A program made the translations under genes and the position numbers. A stretch of DNA of 64,000 nucleotides from Bombiscardovia nodaiensis (GTDB taxonomy: Bacteria; Actinomycetota; Actinomycetes; Actinomycetales; Bifidobacteriaceae), in assembly GCA_033127725.1 (NCBI GenBank), contig AP026798.1:744001-808000 (forward strand), given 5' to 3'. This document shows, one piece after another, positions 38,801-46,246 of this stretch. Each line of letters begins with the position of its first letter. Within the stretch, counting starts at the first letter, position 1. Under the pieces are notes generated by a model. That model was not told the DNA's origin, did not search any database, and saw only the letters and a program-made list of their open reading frames with translations.

Positions 38801-39163
38801 GAATTTAATGCCTGCTGGTGTGGTAACTCGTATGGGGGTTAGTCGGCGGGTGAGTGTGTTGTCTCCGAGTTCACCGTTTTCGTTGTTACCCCACGCGTAT
38901 GCGTTCCCGTCGTCGCCAATTGAGAGGGTGTGGTGAGTATTAGAACTAATTTTGGTAAACTTCACACCACCCACTGTGGTAGGTGTGATAGTGAGAGATG
39001 TTCCTCCGGCGGCTGGGCCGGAGGTGGGGTTGAGGCGGAAGTGGTTGGAGGTTTCGTCAGCGTGTGCTGGAGTGGGATGGGTCAGTGAACTGGTGGACCC
39101 CCCCCCCAGGACACTCATGGAGATAAGCGCCAGTATGGCGCTTACTGTGCGAAACCGTCGCAT
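35855..39163 (-). CDS. Large RCC1-repeat surface protein with LPAAG anchor
   Basis: 1102-aa exported protein. Signal peptide (residues 1-36, ending THPTPAHA), an IPT-like opening (LNPTSGPAAGGTSLTITP), an RCC1 block with ALGSDG-x-YAWG-x-N-x-x-GQLG repeats, a Listeria-Bacteroides (InlB-like) beta repeat (GWYVDGKPY...ITLTAHWEQ), a second IPT-like opening and RCC1 block, then LPAAG, a hydrophobic helix and a basic tail, a sortase anchor. So it folds as two beta-propellers on the cell wall, probably for binding. Start at 39163 has TTGAGGAG upstream. A G10 tract sits in the signal peptide. Partner unknown. Confidence 0.9.
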   Translation of the reverse strand: MRRFRTVSAILALISMSVLGGGSTSSLTHPTPAHADETSNHFRLNPTSGPAAGGTSLTITPTTVGGVKFTKISSNTHHTLSIGDDGNAYAWGNNENGELGDNTLTRRLTPIRVTTPAGIKFTQVSAAGWGHFSLAIGTDGNIYSWGRNTEGELGLGDTTDRRIPTKIALPTGVNRFTSIATGQSAAFALADNGKIYSWGSGSISGAYGAPGQLGVGDYNNRLTPTPVVGIPSNVRVKSISSLWTSTMALGNDGRIYSWGTNDSGQLGVGDTTNRSSAVAVNPPTGYQFTSITMGAEFASATASDGNLYRWGSRQYGCIGDGIVGGSVLSPIRVTVSLPGGASIKSMVSGGSHTLVLATDGKAYSWGDNRMGQLGNTTGLGTYSASPVQVTTPAGVTFISVTAGGWNSFAIGSDGNTYAWGMNWDGALGDCRPPDIPNSGSYATFPDPARVGGVINITKVTIGGRVTSGSVNAVSGIWSGVTLPHAPGDVDVVVEWTLNGSPQPSETLKYRYLDTFTVSFNLDGAPGSPPVTQSVLEGSKATWPTTPTWGGKLFTGWYVDGKPYTFNEPVTRSITLTAHWEQYTFSLNPSSGSTAGGTTVAITPNPKQSAIQFSQISVGWYHTLGLGSDGRIYAWGRNDAGQLGDNTTDNHVVPMVVKNTPTGVKYRQVVAGPNTSFALGSDNRWYAWGANTSGQLGNGNTTNQLTPVAISMPAGVNTYTQVSPGENHTLALGDDGTAYAWGSNTSGQLGNNTTVNSLSPVKVQIPAGVFHFTSLSAGSSHSIAIGDNGLAYAWGSNQYGQLGSVLITVGDKSLVPVEVQLPVGVSKFKQATASANWSISIGDNGRIITWGYNTQNQLGNGNANNQALPAEALLPTGLTFTTVTPKANSVMTIANNGSIYAWGMNTSGQLGNSNQTNQPNPIVVNPKPGTTFAQLHTAYNHTIGIDTAGNIYAWGDNSSGQLGDNQGGSPGNHSLTPVSLIPVRLNITGVTVDNQTPQTGPTYDPGDGTWKITTRPHAEGTVPVSIAWSLAGVQQTNYPLTYTYGTSRTLPAAGTIPLHRISGSTLLALSVITAVSLAGHQLSKARKRKQGQHSPRPNHSNRS
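39098..39107 (-). repeat. Ten-base G tract in signal-peptide codons
   Basis: Ten uninterrupted C on the plus strand (G on the coding strand), encoding LGGG in MSVLGGGSTSS about residue 22 of the RCC1 surface protein. Present length keeps the frame open; gain or loss of one base would abolish the protein. Typical contingency-locus geometry. Confidence 0.95.
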
Positions 39164-39335
39164 AATTGCACTCCTCAAGCCGTATACGGTACCCTCAGGC
39201 ACCGGTAAAAGTGTTTGGGTGTCTAACCGCAGGCTTGCTGTTCCCCAACCGCAGGCGCGCTTGACACGAATCCCTATTTTCTAGGGTTACTCTAGCATTG
39301 CTGGCGGAGGGTTTGCAAATATTGGGTAGAAATGG

Positions 39336-39376
39336 GCTGCCGCCAAATTGATCGGATGTGTTTACTCGGCGGCAGC
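39336..39376 (-). terminator. Hairpin downstream of the 66-aa gene
   Basis: GCTGCCGCC (39336-39344) pairs with GGCGGCAGC (39368-39376) around a 23-nt loop, just past the stop of the small minus-strand gene; followed on that strand by CCATTTCT. Moderate support as terminator. Confidence 0.45.
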
Positions 39377-39382
39377 TTGTGG

Positions 39383-39583
39383 TTACTTGAAGAGGTCCCA
39401 GATGCTGAATGTGGTGCGGCGGTAGACGGCGTTGCGCGCGGCTTTCTTTGGGTTTTTTACCCAGCCCATTCCTCTTCTGCCGTAGCCGGGGATGACGGCC
39501 TTTTTGACTTCTCGCTTGAGCTTACCGGTGGTGCGGGCGCTGATGGAGCGTTTCAGGCTTGGCTTTCTCATGCCGATTTTCAT
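39383..39583 (-). CDS. Small basic protein of unknown function
   Basis: 66 aa, strongly basic (KPSLKRSISARTTGKLKREV, then GYGRRGMGWVKNPKKAA), no membrane segment, ends in WDLFK. AGAAGGG stands upstream of the ATG; a second Met at residue 5 is possible. Composition and ribosome site suggest a real gene, and I recall similar short basic proteins in Gram-positives but cannot name a function. DNA or RNA binding is possible. It is preceded by a 16-nt minisatellite that fills the whole gap to the next gene. Confidence 0.6.
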   Translation of the reverse strand: MKIGMRKPSLKRSISARTTGKLKREVKKAVIPGYGRRGMGWVKNPKKAARNAVYRRTTFSIWDLFK

Positions 39584-39600
39584 GTTTTCTGCCCTTCTCT

Positions 39601-39853
39601 CAGTTCGTTCAGCTTCGGCTTCGTTCCGTCGTTAGTTCGCCTAGCCATAATTTCGTTCAGGTTAGAGTTCGTTCAGTCTAGAGTTCGTCTAGCTTTGAGT
39701 TCCTCTAGCTTTGAGTTTGTTCAGTTTTGGGCTTGTTCGGACTTGAGTTTGTCCGGCTTTGAGCCTGACGGCTTTGAGCCTGACGGCTTTGAGCCTGACG
39801 GCTTTGGGTTTGTCTGGTCTCAGTTTCGTTTAGCTTTGAGCCTGCCTAGCGAC
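39601..39853. repeat. Minisatellite of sixteen 15/16-nt units
   Basis: The entire gap between two minus-strand genes is a head-to-tail array. Units of 16 nt start at 39601, 39617, 39633, 39649, 39665, 39681, 39697, 39713, 39729 and 39745 (e.g. GAGTTCGTCTAGCTTT); three identical 15-nt units GAGCCTGACGGCTTT occupy 39761-39805; further 16-nt units start at 39806, 39822 and 39838. Units differ by several bases except the three perfect ones. No spacers, so not CRISPR, and 16 is not a codon multiple, so not coding. Confidence 0.95.
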
Positions 39854-39856
39854 GGT

Positions 39857-40804
39857 TTAGTTCATCCAGCGCAGGCGACCGTCTTTGGCGGTGCGGCAGG
39901 TCAGGGTTGCTCCGTTTTGGTCTGAGGGTCCGGTGGAACCTGCTGGAGAGCAAAAGGCCCCTCTGTGGACTGTGTTTTGTGAGCGTGTCAGGGGCTCGGA
40001 TGGAGTTTGGGGCTGGGGCTGCGCTGGGGGCTGAGGAGCTTGCTGTTGTTGCGCTTGCTGTTGGGCCTGTTGCTGTTGCTGTTGCTGCTGTTGCTGGGCT
40101 TGTGCTTGCTGCTGGGCTTGCTGTTGTGCTTGAGCCTGCTGAGCGGCTTCAGCCTCGGCGGCGGCTTTATCCTCCTGCGCTTTCTTGTCTGCGGCGGCCT
40201 TTTCGGCGGACTTCTTGTCAGCCTGCTCCTTGTCCCACTTGTCGGCCTTGTCTTTGGTCTCCTTCGAGTTTTTCTCGGCGTCGCTGAGCTTTGACTTAGT
40301 GGACTTCAAGTCTTTTTGGATGGACTTGAGCTCGTCGCTCACCTGTGAATACTGCCCGTCGAGCTTCTTGTACTCGCTGGATTGTTTGGGATCAGTAGAG
40401 CCGCTGTGACCTATAATAATGCCAATAATGAGTGCGAGAAGCACTGCCAGAATCGACTTCCAAGGCACTTTCTTCGCTGTTTGAGCGCTCTGATGGCCCG
40501 GCCTATTCGGCCCAGAACCGTTCCCCGCTCCATGTGCGGGCACTGCGGGCATGCTTGGCGGCATTCCCGATGGAGCTGATTGGCCGGTCTGCGCCCCCAG
40601 ATTCTCCGTTACGGGCGGCATGGTTTGGGTAGGAAATTCTTGGGGTGATGAACTGCTCAAGTTCACATTCGCGCCTACAGGGCCCGCTCCCGCCCCTACT
40701 CCCTGCGGCAGTATTTGCGTCTGCCCCTGCTCAAAGTCGGCTGCCGGTGCAACTTGCCCATCGTCTGCCTGCGAGTGCGCGAACTTCTTACCCCAAGCCT
40801 TCAT
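39857..40804 (-). CDS. Membrane-anchored coiled-coil protein with poly-Gln and C-terminal FC..TC..RW domain
   Basis: 315 aa. Pro/Gly-rich cytoplasmic start, one membrane helix (about residues 112-132, ILAVLLALIIGIIIG), charged coiled coil (about 145-220), a Gln/Ala run including ten consecutive Gln, a Pro linker, then a ~40-residue end domain GAFCSPAGSTG...LTCRTAKDGRLRW with two Cys likely bridged outside the cell. The next gene (40907-41494) has the same plan and end domain, so they are paralogues. GGATGGG upstream of the ATG. Function unknown; similar end domains occur on other actinobacterial exported proteins. Confidence 0.85.
   Translation of the reverse strand: MKAWGKKFAHSQADDGQVAPAADFEQGQTQILPQGVGAGAGPVGANVNLSSSSPQEFPTQTMPPVTENLGAQTGQSAPSGMPPSMPAVPAHGAGNGSGPNRPGHQSAQTAKKVPWKSILAVLLALIIGIIIGHSGSTDPKQSSEYKKLDGQYSQVSDELKSIQKDLKSTKSKLSDAEKNSKETKDKADKWDKEQADKKSAEKAAADKKAQEDKAAAEAEAAQQAQAQQQAQQQAQAQQQQQQQQQQAQQQAQQQQAPQPPAQPQPQTPSEPLTRSQNTVHRGAFCSPAGSTGPSDQNGATLTCRTAKDGRLRWMN
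40040..40140 (-). repeat. CAG/CAA trinucleotide-rich poly-Gln tract
   Basis: Mixed CAG and CAA codons encode Gln runs broken by Ala; 40067-40096 gives ten Gln in a row. Prone to in-frame length change. Confidence 0.8.
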
Positions 40805-40906
40805 CGGCCCATCCTTCGTATATACGGCGTGGCTGTTCCACTGCCCCTAACCATCTTTACGAATTCACCATATCAGCCTGGGTAAACGCTGGCCCTGTGC
40901 GGCAGC

Positions 40907-41494
40907 TCAGTCCTTCCAGCGCAAGTGGCCGTCGGAAGCCATTTTGCAAGTGAGGATTCGGTACTGGCTGCGGTCGGAGAGGGCTTGCGCGCCCTCGGTG
41001 GTGCAGAAGGTCCCTCCGGCCGCGGTGGGCAGCGGGGAACCGTCGGGGTTGGTGGGTGCTGGGCTCTGCTGGTTGCGCTCAGCGTGCTCGGCGGCCCTGC
41101 GCTGCTCTTTTTGCTCTTTCTCTGCCTGTTTGGCGGCATCTTTGGCAGCCTTTTGGTCAGCTCTGTCCTGATCGTGCTGGTCGTGAATATTCTGCTTGCG
41201 CTCGTCCTTCAAGTTGTCCTGCGCGTCTTTCAAGGCATCCTTGGTGTCGTCTAAGCTGCGCCGGGTGCTTTTCAACTCGCTCTTGGTCTGCGTGTATTCG
41301 CGCTCCAGCTGCCGGTATTCGTGAGAATCCTTCACGCCTGTATGGGTCGCAGCACTGATGCCCCAACCGGCTGCGAGACCGATAACCAGCGCCAGCGCGG
41401 CGGCTAGGGCTATCTTCCAACCTGAGATTGTGCTCTTGCTGCCTGCCGGCTCCTCTGCCTGCGGCTGCTCGTTTACCCCGTTCATCTGCTCCAT
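40907..41494 (-). CDS. Membrane-anchored coiled-coil protein with C-terminal FC..TC..RW domain
   Basis: 195-aa paralogue of the neighbouring 315-aa protein: short cytoplasmic start, one membrane helix (about residues 24-45, IALAAALALVIGLAAGWGIS), Lys/Asp/Glu-rich coiled coil (about 60-140), and the closing domain GTFCTTEGAQALSDRS...LTCKMASDGHLRWKD with the Cys pair and RW motif. The start at 41494 is preceded by AGAGGCGAG; an upstream ATG (41536) would add 14 residues. Gene order suggests a tandem duplication. Function unknown. Confidence 0.85.
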   Translation of the reverse strand: MEQMNGVNEQPQAEEPAGSKSTISGWKIALAAALALVIGLAAGWGISAATHTGVKDSHEYRQLEREYTQTKSELKSTRRSLDDTKDALKDAQDNLKDERKQNIHDQHDQDRADQKAAKDAAKQAEKEQKEQRRAAEHAERNQQSPAPTNPDGSPLPTAAGGTFCTTEGAQALSDRSQYRILTCKMASDGHLRWKD

Positions 41495-41516
41495 CGCACT
41501 CGCCTCTTTTCTCCTA

Positions 41517-41753
41517 CTATGCCCTGAATGCGGCAACTGCTTCTTCTACCTGTCTTAGCTCTAGCCTATCAACTTTGGCAGCCGCTGGCATTGGCGGGGT
41601 GTGGCCTATGTGCAAGGCGTAATAACTGGCGTACGTGCGCTGCTGTGCTGCACTAGGGGAGAGTGCTTCCACGCTTTCGTTGGCTGCAAGGTCCAGGCAC
41701 AGGCGCGGGCGTAGGGGGAACTGTGCAGGATATACTGGTGGAGCGCTCATCAT
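41517..41753 (-). CDS. Possible 78-aa hypothetical protein
   Basis: Minus-strand frame 22 nt upstream of the coiled-coil gene. Its latter half reads like protein (Tyr/Ala/His-rich ASYYALHIGHTPPMP, then amphipathic VDRLELRQVEEAVAAF). No clear ribosome site before the ATG-ATG start, and the frame is open further upstream across the start of the opposite gene, so it may be chance or a remnant. Not recognised. Confidence 0.3.
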   Translation of the reverse strand: MMSAPPVYPAQFPLRPRLCLDLAANESVEALSPSAAQQRTYASYYALHIGHTPPMPAAAKVDRLELRQVEEAVAAFRA

Positions 41754-41819
41754 CAGCCGATGCGAACAATCACATGGGGACAGGCTGCCAGTTGCACGAC
41801 AGTAGGGGAGGTAAGAACG

Positions 41820-42710
41820 ATGAGAATCGTATACTCCACCTTCGGGCAGCTCTTGTTGCAGCTGCCGCACGACAGGGACGAGCAGGCTCAGGACCGCAGC
41901 AGCCGTCAAGCCGGGCAGACTTCGGTCTTCACTCGCTCCGGGTTGGTTTGGCGATTCCTGGTATTGACCGCGATATTTGCGCTCAGTGCTGGCGCTCAGC
42001 TTAATTTCGACAGGAGGCACCTGGTCCTCAGTGGCATGAATATGTGGCTGGGGGAGCCTTTTGGTATCTACAAGGATCTGGGGCAGACCTACTGGGATCC
42101 GCCGTTCGTTTTCTTTCTCACCTTCCCCCTTGCCTTCCTTGCCTGCTGCATTATCCCGCAGTTTTCGCGCAGAACCACCCTGCTGGACGCACTGATTGCA
42201 TACGTTGTCATCTGGCTAGGAGCCTCCTTCAGCGTCAGCCTTGCCATACCGATTTTTTACGAGAACAGCCGCCAGCCAGGCTCCCTCCCGCTCCTGAGCG
42301 TGGACTCCATCACGCTCTATCCCTGGTCGGTGATGGCGGTTCGATGGCTGCTGGCCTTGGCTCTGCTGGCATGGGCCCTGGTCCGGGCCGGTGTAATGGT
42401 GGCCGCTAGCAGGGGATACCGGGGCTTAGAGATCCTGAACAAACTCGGCTCCTTCTGCACACTGGTCATACTGGCCCTTATGGCCTACCGGTTCATTGAC
42501 GTAGCCCATCCTGGGTCTCAACGTTCAGCTAAGGCTGCTCTGGTATTGCTGGCTCTTTCGCTCTACATGCTGCCCAGAGACCTGCGGATTGTGGATGAAT
42601 GCATACGTAAGCAATGGTCGGGTGCCTGGCAGTGGCTGGCGGCGCTGATTATCCTCGCCGAAGCGGCCCTGCTCCTATTCTGCGGTACCTTGATGAATGT
42701 GAGAGTGTGA
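41820..42710 (+). CDS. Multi-pass membrane protein of unknown function
   Basis: 296 aa from the ATG at 41820, which has GGGGAGG upstream. A ~45-residue hydrophilic start is followed by seven predicted helices (e.g. WRFLVLTAIFALSAGA, VFFLTFPLAFLACCII, YVVIWLGASFSVSLA, WLLALALLAWALVRAG). No transporter or enzyme motif found. The downstream gene begins two nt after its stop, so this is probably the membrane partner of the exported pilin-like protein. Confidence 0.7.
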   Translation: MRIVYSTFGQLLLQLPHDRDEQAQDRSSRQAGQTSVFTRSGLVWRFLVLTAIFALSAGAQLNFDRRHLVLSGMNMWLGEPFGIYKDLGQTYWDPPFVFFLTFPLAFLACCIIPQFSRRTTLLDALIAYVVIWLGASFSVSLAIPIFYENSRQPGSLPLLSVDSITLYPWSVMAVRWLLALALLAWALVRAGVMVAASRGYRGLEILNKLGSFCTLVILALMAYRFIDVAHPGSQRSAKAALVLLALSLYMLPRDLRIVDECIRKQWSGAWQWLAALIILAEAALLLFCGTLMNVRV

Positions 42711-42712
42711 CC

Positions 42713-44497
42713 ATGCCTCCAGCACTCCCTCACTCAGACAGCAGCCGCCCGGCAGAAGGCCGCAGACCTTGGAAAATTGCGCTCGCACTGGTAGCCACAC
42801 TAGTGCTTGCGGCTCTGATTGTGCTCTTGGTCCTCACCATGCCCCTAGCAGACGCTCGCCGCAACGATGCGGTGACCGATGCCACTGCCGTGGGGTCCGC
42901 ACCCGTCCTGCCTCTTACTATTCACGCAGCTCCGGGCGAGGACTTGAGTGGGCACCAATTCGACCTGATTCAGATTGGTCGCTACCAATACGGCAGCATG
43001 AATAAGGGCAAAATGTATCCGTCTGTGCAGGTGGCGAATGAGCAAGTTGGCGACGCGCTGACTACCGTTTTTTACGGGGCAAGGGGCAAGAGCATTGACT
43101 TCTCGGCGCTGAGGGCACAGACCCGAAAGCAAGCCGGTCAGCGGTCGCTCGGCTGGCTGATGAGCGATAATTTCGTGCGGCCTCAATCCACCTGCGACCG
43201 GCAGAGCGAACGGGTGCGCTACCGGGATGCCATGAAGGAAATCAACCGAGTATTTTTCAAGGAAGTCTACGAAAATTACTCTATTACCCCGACGGTGAGC
43301 GCGCTTAAGGGTAAGGGCAGTCAGGTTCGGGTCAAGCTTGCGGCCGGGGCTTACCTGATTCTCGACAAGGCTGGCGGGCCAATGGTGGCGGAAACCGGTG
43401 CCAGGCAGCCTACGGGCAAGGATGATGTTGATGAGTTGGGTCACGCCTACGTCATGCCAGATTTTGCGGGCGCGTCCGCTGCTGACGACGGGGCTGGCTG
43501 GGTGTGCTCCAGCCTGGCACAAGCGGTCTTAATGGCACAAACTCCTGGCCAGGGGGGTGCCAAGTCTGCTAGCTCGCGCCTGGAGATTACCGACTATATC
43601 CCCCTGGGAGACGACCGCACCGCCTTGAGGTACACTATCGCCTCGCCTGCCCTTCAGCGCGCAGCTGCTGCTGGCAATCTGGGGAGTATCAAGGCGCACA
43701 TTCGGCTTGAACGCGGCACTCAGGGTGGTCAGGGCCCGAAGCGCTCCGTGGACAAATCCCTGACTCCTGGGGAAAACGGCAGCGTCAGCGTTGATGTGAG
43801 TGACCTGCTAGACAGCGGCAGGTGCACGCTGTACATCGATGTAAATCTGCCTCTATCTGTTTCGGAGGCTAGAGAAGGACTTTCCCTCCAAGTTTCCTCC
43901 GCTCCGAGCCCGGGCGGAGTATCATACGCCCGACCCTTAGCCGTTACTGTAGCGAGCGGCGTGCTCTCCAGCTCTTCGCAGGACTTGCGGCAGAGCCCTC
44001 CCAGCTATGTCACCGTGCACTCGAGCAAGGGCCAGCTGCTCGCTTTTTCGCCTCAATCGGGGACTTGGCAGGAGGTTGGCAGCGACGAGCAAGCGGCTGC
44101 CATAGATTTGAGCGCCAACAGCTCCATGCCCTTTTCGTTCGCGGCCTTGGGCCAGTTGCCCCAAGGCGAATACATGCTCGACCAACACATTGAACTGACT
44201 GGTCAGGAGGCCTTCGGCGCGAAAATGAGCTTGACCGTTGGCCAAGACGGGCAGATCTTAGCCCTTCGCAATCTCAGTAGTAAGGCCACGGCCAGCTTCG
44301 ACAAGAGCCAGGGCCGAATCACCATAGTCAACGATTCCAACGCCTGGCAGCACGGCTGGGGAGCCTTCGTCTACACGGCCACCTGGCTCAGCGCCGCCAT
44401 ATTCGCCATCGCCTGCCTGACCTTGCCGCTCGCCCGCTGGGCCCATCGCAAGTGGGGGAGCGCACCGAAAGCGAACAGAGCGAACAGAGCTGCGTAA
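42713..44497 (+). CDS. Exported membrane-anchored protein with pilin-like segment
   Basis: 594 aa with an N-terminal membrane helix (about residues 22-45) and a C-terminal helix (about 555-578) followed by a basic tail; the ~510 residues between them are probably extracytoplasmic. LTIHAAPGEDLSGHQFDLIQIGRYQYG-type text near residue 60 resembles the start of fimbrial isopeptide/Cna-B-like domains, as does GEYMLDQHI... near residue 485. There is no LPXTG motif, so it is held by membrane helices. ATG two nt after the preceding stop. Function inferred only as surface-associated. Confidence 0.7.
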   Translation: MPPALPHSDSSRPAEGRRPWKIALALVATLVLAALIVLLVLTMPLADARRNDAVTDATAVGSAPVLPLTIHAAPGEDLSGHQFDLIQIGRYQYGSMNKGKMYPSVQVANEQVGDALTTVFYGARGKSIDFSALRAQTRKQAGQRSLGWLMSDNFVRPQSTCDRQSERVRYRDAMKEINRVFFKEVYENYSITPTVSALKGKGSQVRVKLAAGAYLILDKAGGPMVAETGARQPTGKDDVDELGHAYVMPDFAGASAADDGAGWVCSSLAQAVLMAQTPGQGGAKSASSRLEITDYIPLGDDRTALRYTIASPALQRAAAAGNLGSIKAHIRLERGTQGGQGPKRSVDKSLTPGENGSVSVDVSDLLDSGRCTLYIDVNLPLSVSEAREGLSLQVSSAPSPGGVSYARPLAVTVASGVLSSSSQDLRQSPPSYVTVHSSKGQLLAFSPQSGTWQEVGSDEQAAAIDLSANSSMPFSFAALGQLPQGEYMLDQHIELTGQEAFGAKMSLTVGQDGQILALRNLSSKATASFDKSQGRITIVNDSNAWQHGWGAFVYTATWLSAAIFAIACLTLPLARWAHRKWGSAPKANRANRAA

Positions 44498-44585
44498 GGG
44501 GCAAAATCAGCACTGATGAAATCCCGAAACTGCATAGAAGTCAAAGCCTATATGGTTCCGGTAGCCGGCAGAGTGGAAGCAGACC

Positions 44586-45995
44586 CTACTCGCTGCTTTC
44601 CCTATATGTATTGCCTTTTCCGGTGTCTGAGCCTACATATCGCCACTGAGACCCGTAAGCCCTTTTGAACTTACCCAAGCAGACAGCCGAAATGCGGGGA
44701 GAAGATGCTTTCGGAAATTCACCGCTGCGCATCATTTCTCGCACGGCTTCGATGATGCTCTCGTAGCGGATGACCTGACCGTCTGGCAGAATACGCTCTA
44801 CTGGGCCGGTATGACGGGTTTTCGGATGTGCCGATGGGTAGCGGGTCAGGGGGAGTGGATCTGCAGGCGGCTGCCCGTGCATAGTCCACACATAGCCGTA
44901 TGCAGTTCGGCCGCGCCCGTGGATCACGTTGGTAATGAAAGAAGGGCTCGCTTTTGGGGCTTCTCCGGTCTTGAACAGATGCCTTGCAGCTTCCGTGGCG
45001 CTAGCAAATGTTTCCAGGGTGCCGTCGGGAGCAATACGGTCTACTGCTTCTTCGTTGATGGATATATGCCGCCTGTCCTCCACCGTGGGCAGATGAGCGT
45101 CCTGCGCGAATCGCCAACGGTAGCCATATATATAGAGGTGTCGCCTTTGGCAGGCTAAGCATATAGAGCTATCTGCTGTTTTCACTTTTACCTCGGGGCG
45201 TTCGCTATGGATGGCTTGTGCCGCAGCTTTGGTGTTGGCGTATACTGCGATGACTTCGTCTTTGCTGTTAATACATTCGACTTGCAAAGACTGATAGTTT
45301 CCCCTGACCTGTGGACCGCCCTGCATGGTGGCTTGCGCGTCTGGCTCGTTTGGATCAGCCCAGTGCCAAACGTAGCCGAGCGATTGGAACTTTGCTCGCG
45401 TTGCTTTCGGGTTTTCTCCTCGCGCGATTGCCTGCATGATGTGCCTCGGCTTGGCCATCGGCGTTTCATCGGACTGGCGTAAGGCTCGGGCTGCTTCAAC
45501 TGCGCTGCGGTATACGGCTACTTTTTCGCCGTCATAGGTGAATTGGGCAATGGGCCCGAGTTTTTCGAGGGGCAAGAGTTCGTATGATTCGCCCCACACC
45601 CACCTATAGCCATAGGCTATTTTACCTACTTTGCTAGCAGCTTTTTCTATATTGTCGGCCCGGGCATTTGGCGCAATGCCGCTATCTTGCAGGTAGTGTG
45701 CCGCATTGACGGTGTTCGTAAACACATGCACACTCTGGCCGGTAACTTCCACCATGTGGATGATGTGGGTGGGTATAGGGGTGGGTGACCCAGCATAAGC
45801 CCATGTGTACCCGTAGGATTGATGGCTTCGCCGTTTGGAGATAGTGACTCCGAGAGCAGCAGAAGTTGCCTTCGGTGCTTCGCCAGACTCGCGCATGTAC
45901 TTGGCTGCAGCGCTCAGGCTTTCAAACACGCGCGTCTGCCCGTCCGGGCTAATCCTCCTGACCGGCTGAGGACGATTGTCTCCCACGCGAGGCAT
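44586..45995 (-). CDS. Protein of six tandem NUMOD1-like modules
   Basis: 469 aa made almost wholly of six ~65-75-residue repeats. Each has a strand pair with PDG (RRISPDGQTRVFES, DRIAPDGTLETFAS, ERILPDGQVIRYES), a helix EAAR-like segment, GEAPKA or similar, and closes with an aYGY-W motif (SYGYTWAY, AYGYRWVW, LGYVWHW, YGYRWRF, AYGYVWTM, AYGSQWRY). The pattern resembles NUMOD1/IENR-type DNA-binding modules of homing endonucleases, but no GIY-YIG or HNH domain is present. The start at 45995 has a strong AAGGAGG site. Likely nucleic-acid-binding; role unknown. Confidence 0.8.
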   Translation of the reverse strand: MPRVGDNRPQPVRRISPDGQTRVFESLSAAAKYMRESGEAPKATSAALGVTISKRRSHQSYGYTWAYAGSPTPIPTHIIHMVEVTGQSVHVFTNTVNAAHYLQDSGIAPNARADNIEKAASKVGKIAYGYRWVWGESYELLPLEKLGPIAQFTYDGEKVAVYRSAVEAARALRQSDETPMAKPRHIMQAIARGENPKATRAKFQSLGYVWHWADPNEPDAQATMQGGPQVRGNYQSLQVECINSKDEVIAVYANTKAAAQAIHSERPEVKVKTADSSICLACQRRHLYIYGYRWRFAQDAHLPTVEDRRHISINEEAVDRIAPDGTLETFASATEAARHLFKTGEAPKASPSFITNVIHGRGRTAYGYVWTMHGQPPADPLPLTRYPSAHPKTRHTGPVERILPDGQVIRYESIIEAVREMMRSGEFPKASSPRISAVCLGKFKRAYGSQWRYVGSDTGKGNTYRESSE

Positions 45996-46246
45996 CCTAA
46001 TCCTCCTTCGCAATTCGCCCAATCCGTTACCGCTTGCAGGCCCTTCGCCAACCAGCCCACTGCATCAGTTTTACCCTATTACGGGCCTATAACTGTTCAC
46101 TCTATTACCTTTGTCTACCAGCAAACGCATACATTTCGTACGCCCAGCGGATAAGTCTAGAGGCACTAGACACAGCTTCTTCGATGAGACATACGGAATT
46201 ATGCAGATTTCCGTGCTTTGCCCGTTGTGGTTGTAGTATCAAAAAT

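Noticed and set aside
39601..39853. CRISPR array
   Set aside because: Units are contiguous with no spacers, 15/16 nt long, and no cas genes are present. The same applies to 7275-7344.
46034..46246. 71-residue N-terminal extension of the ion channel
   Set aside because: Cys-rich random-looking text with no ribosome site; the family starts near VKLEKWENITEW.
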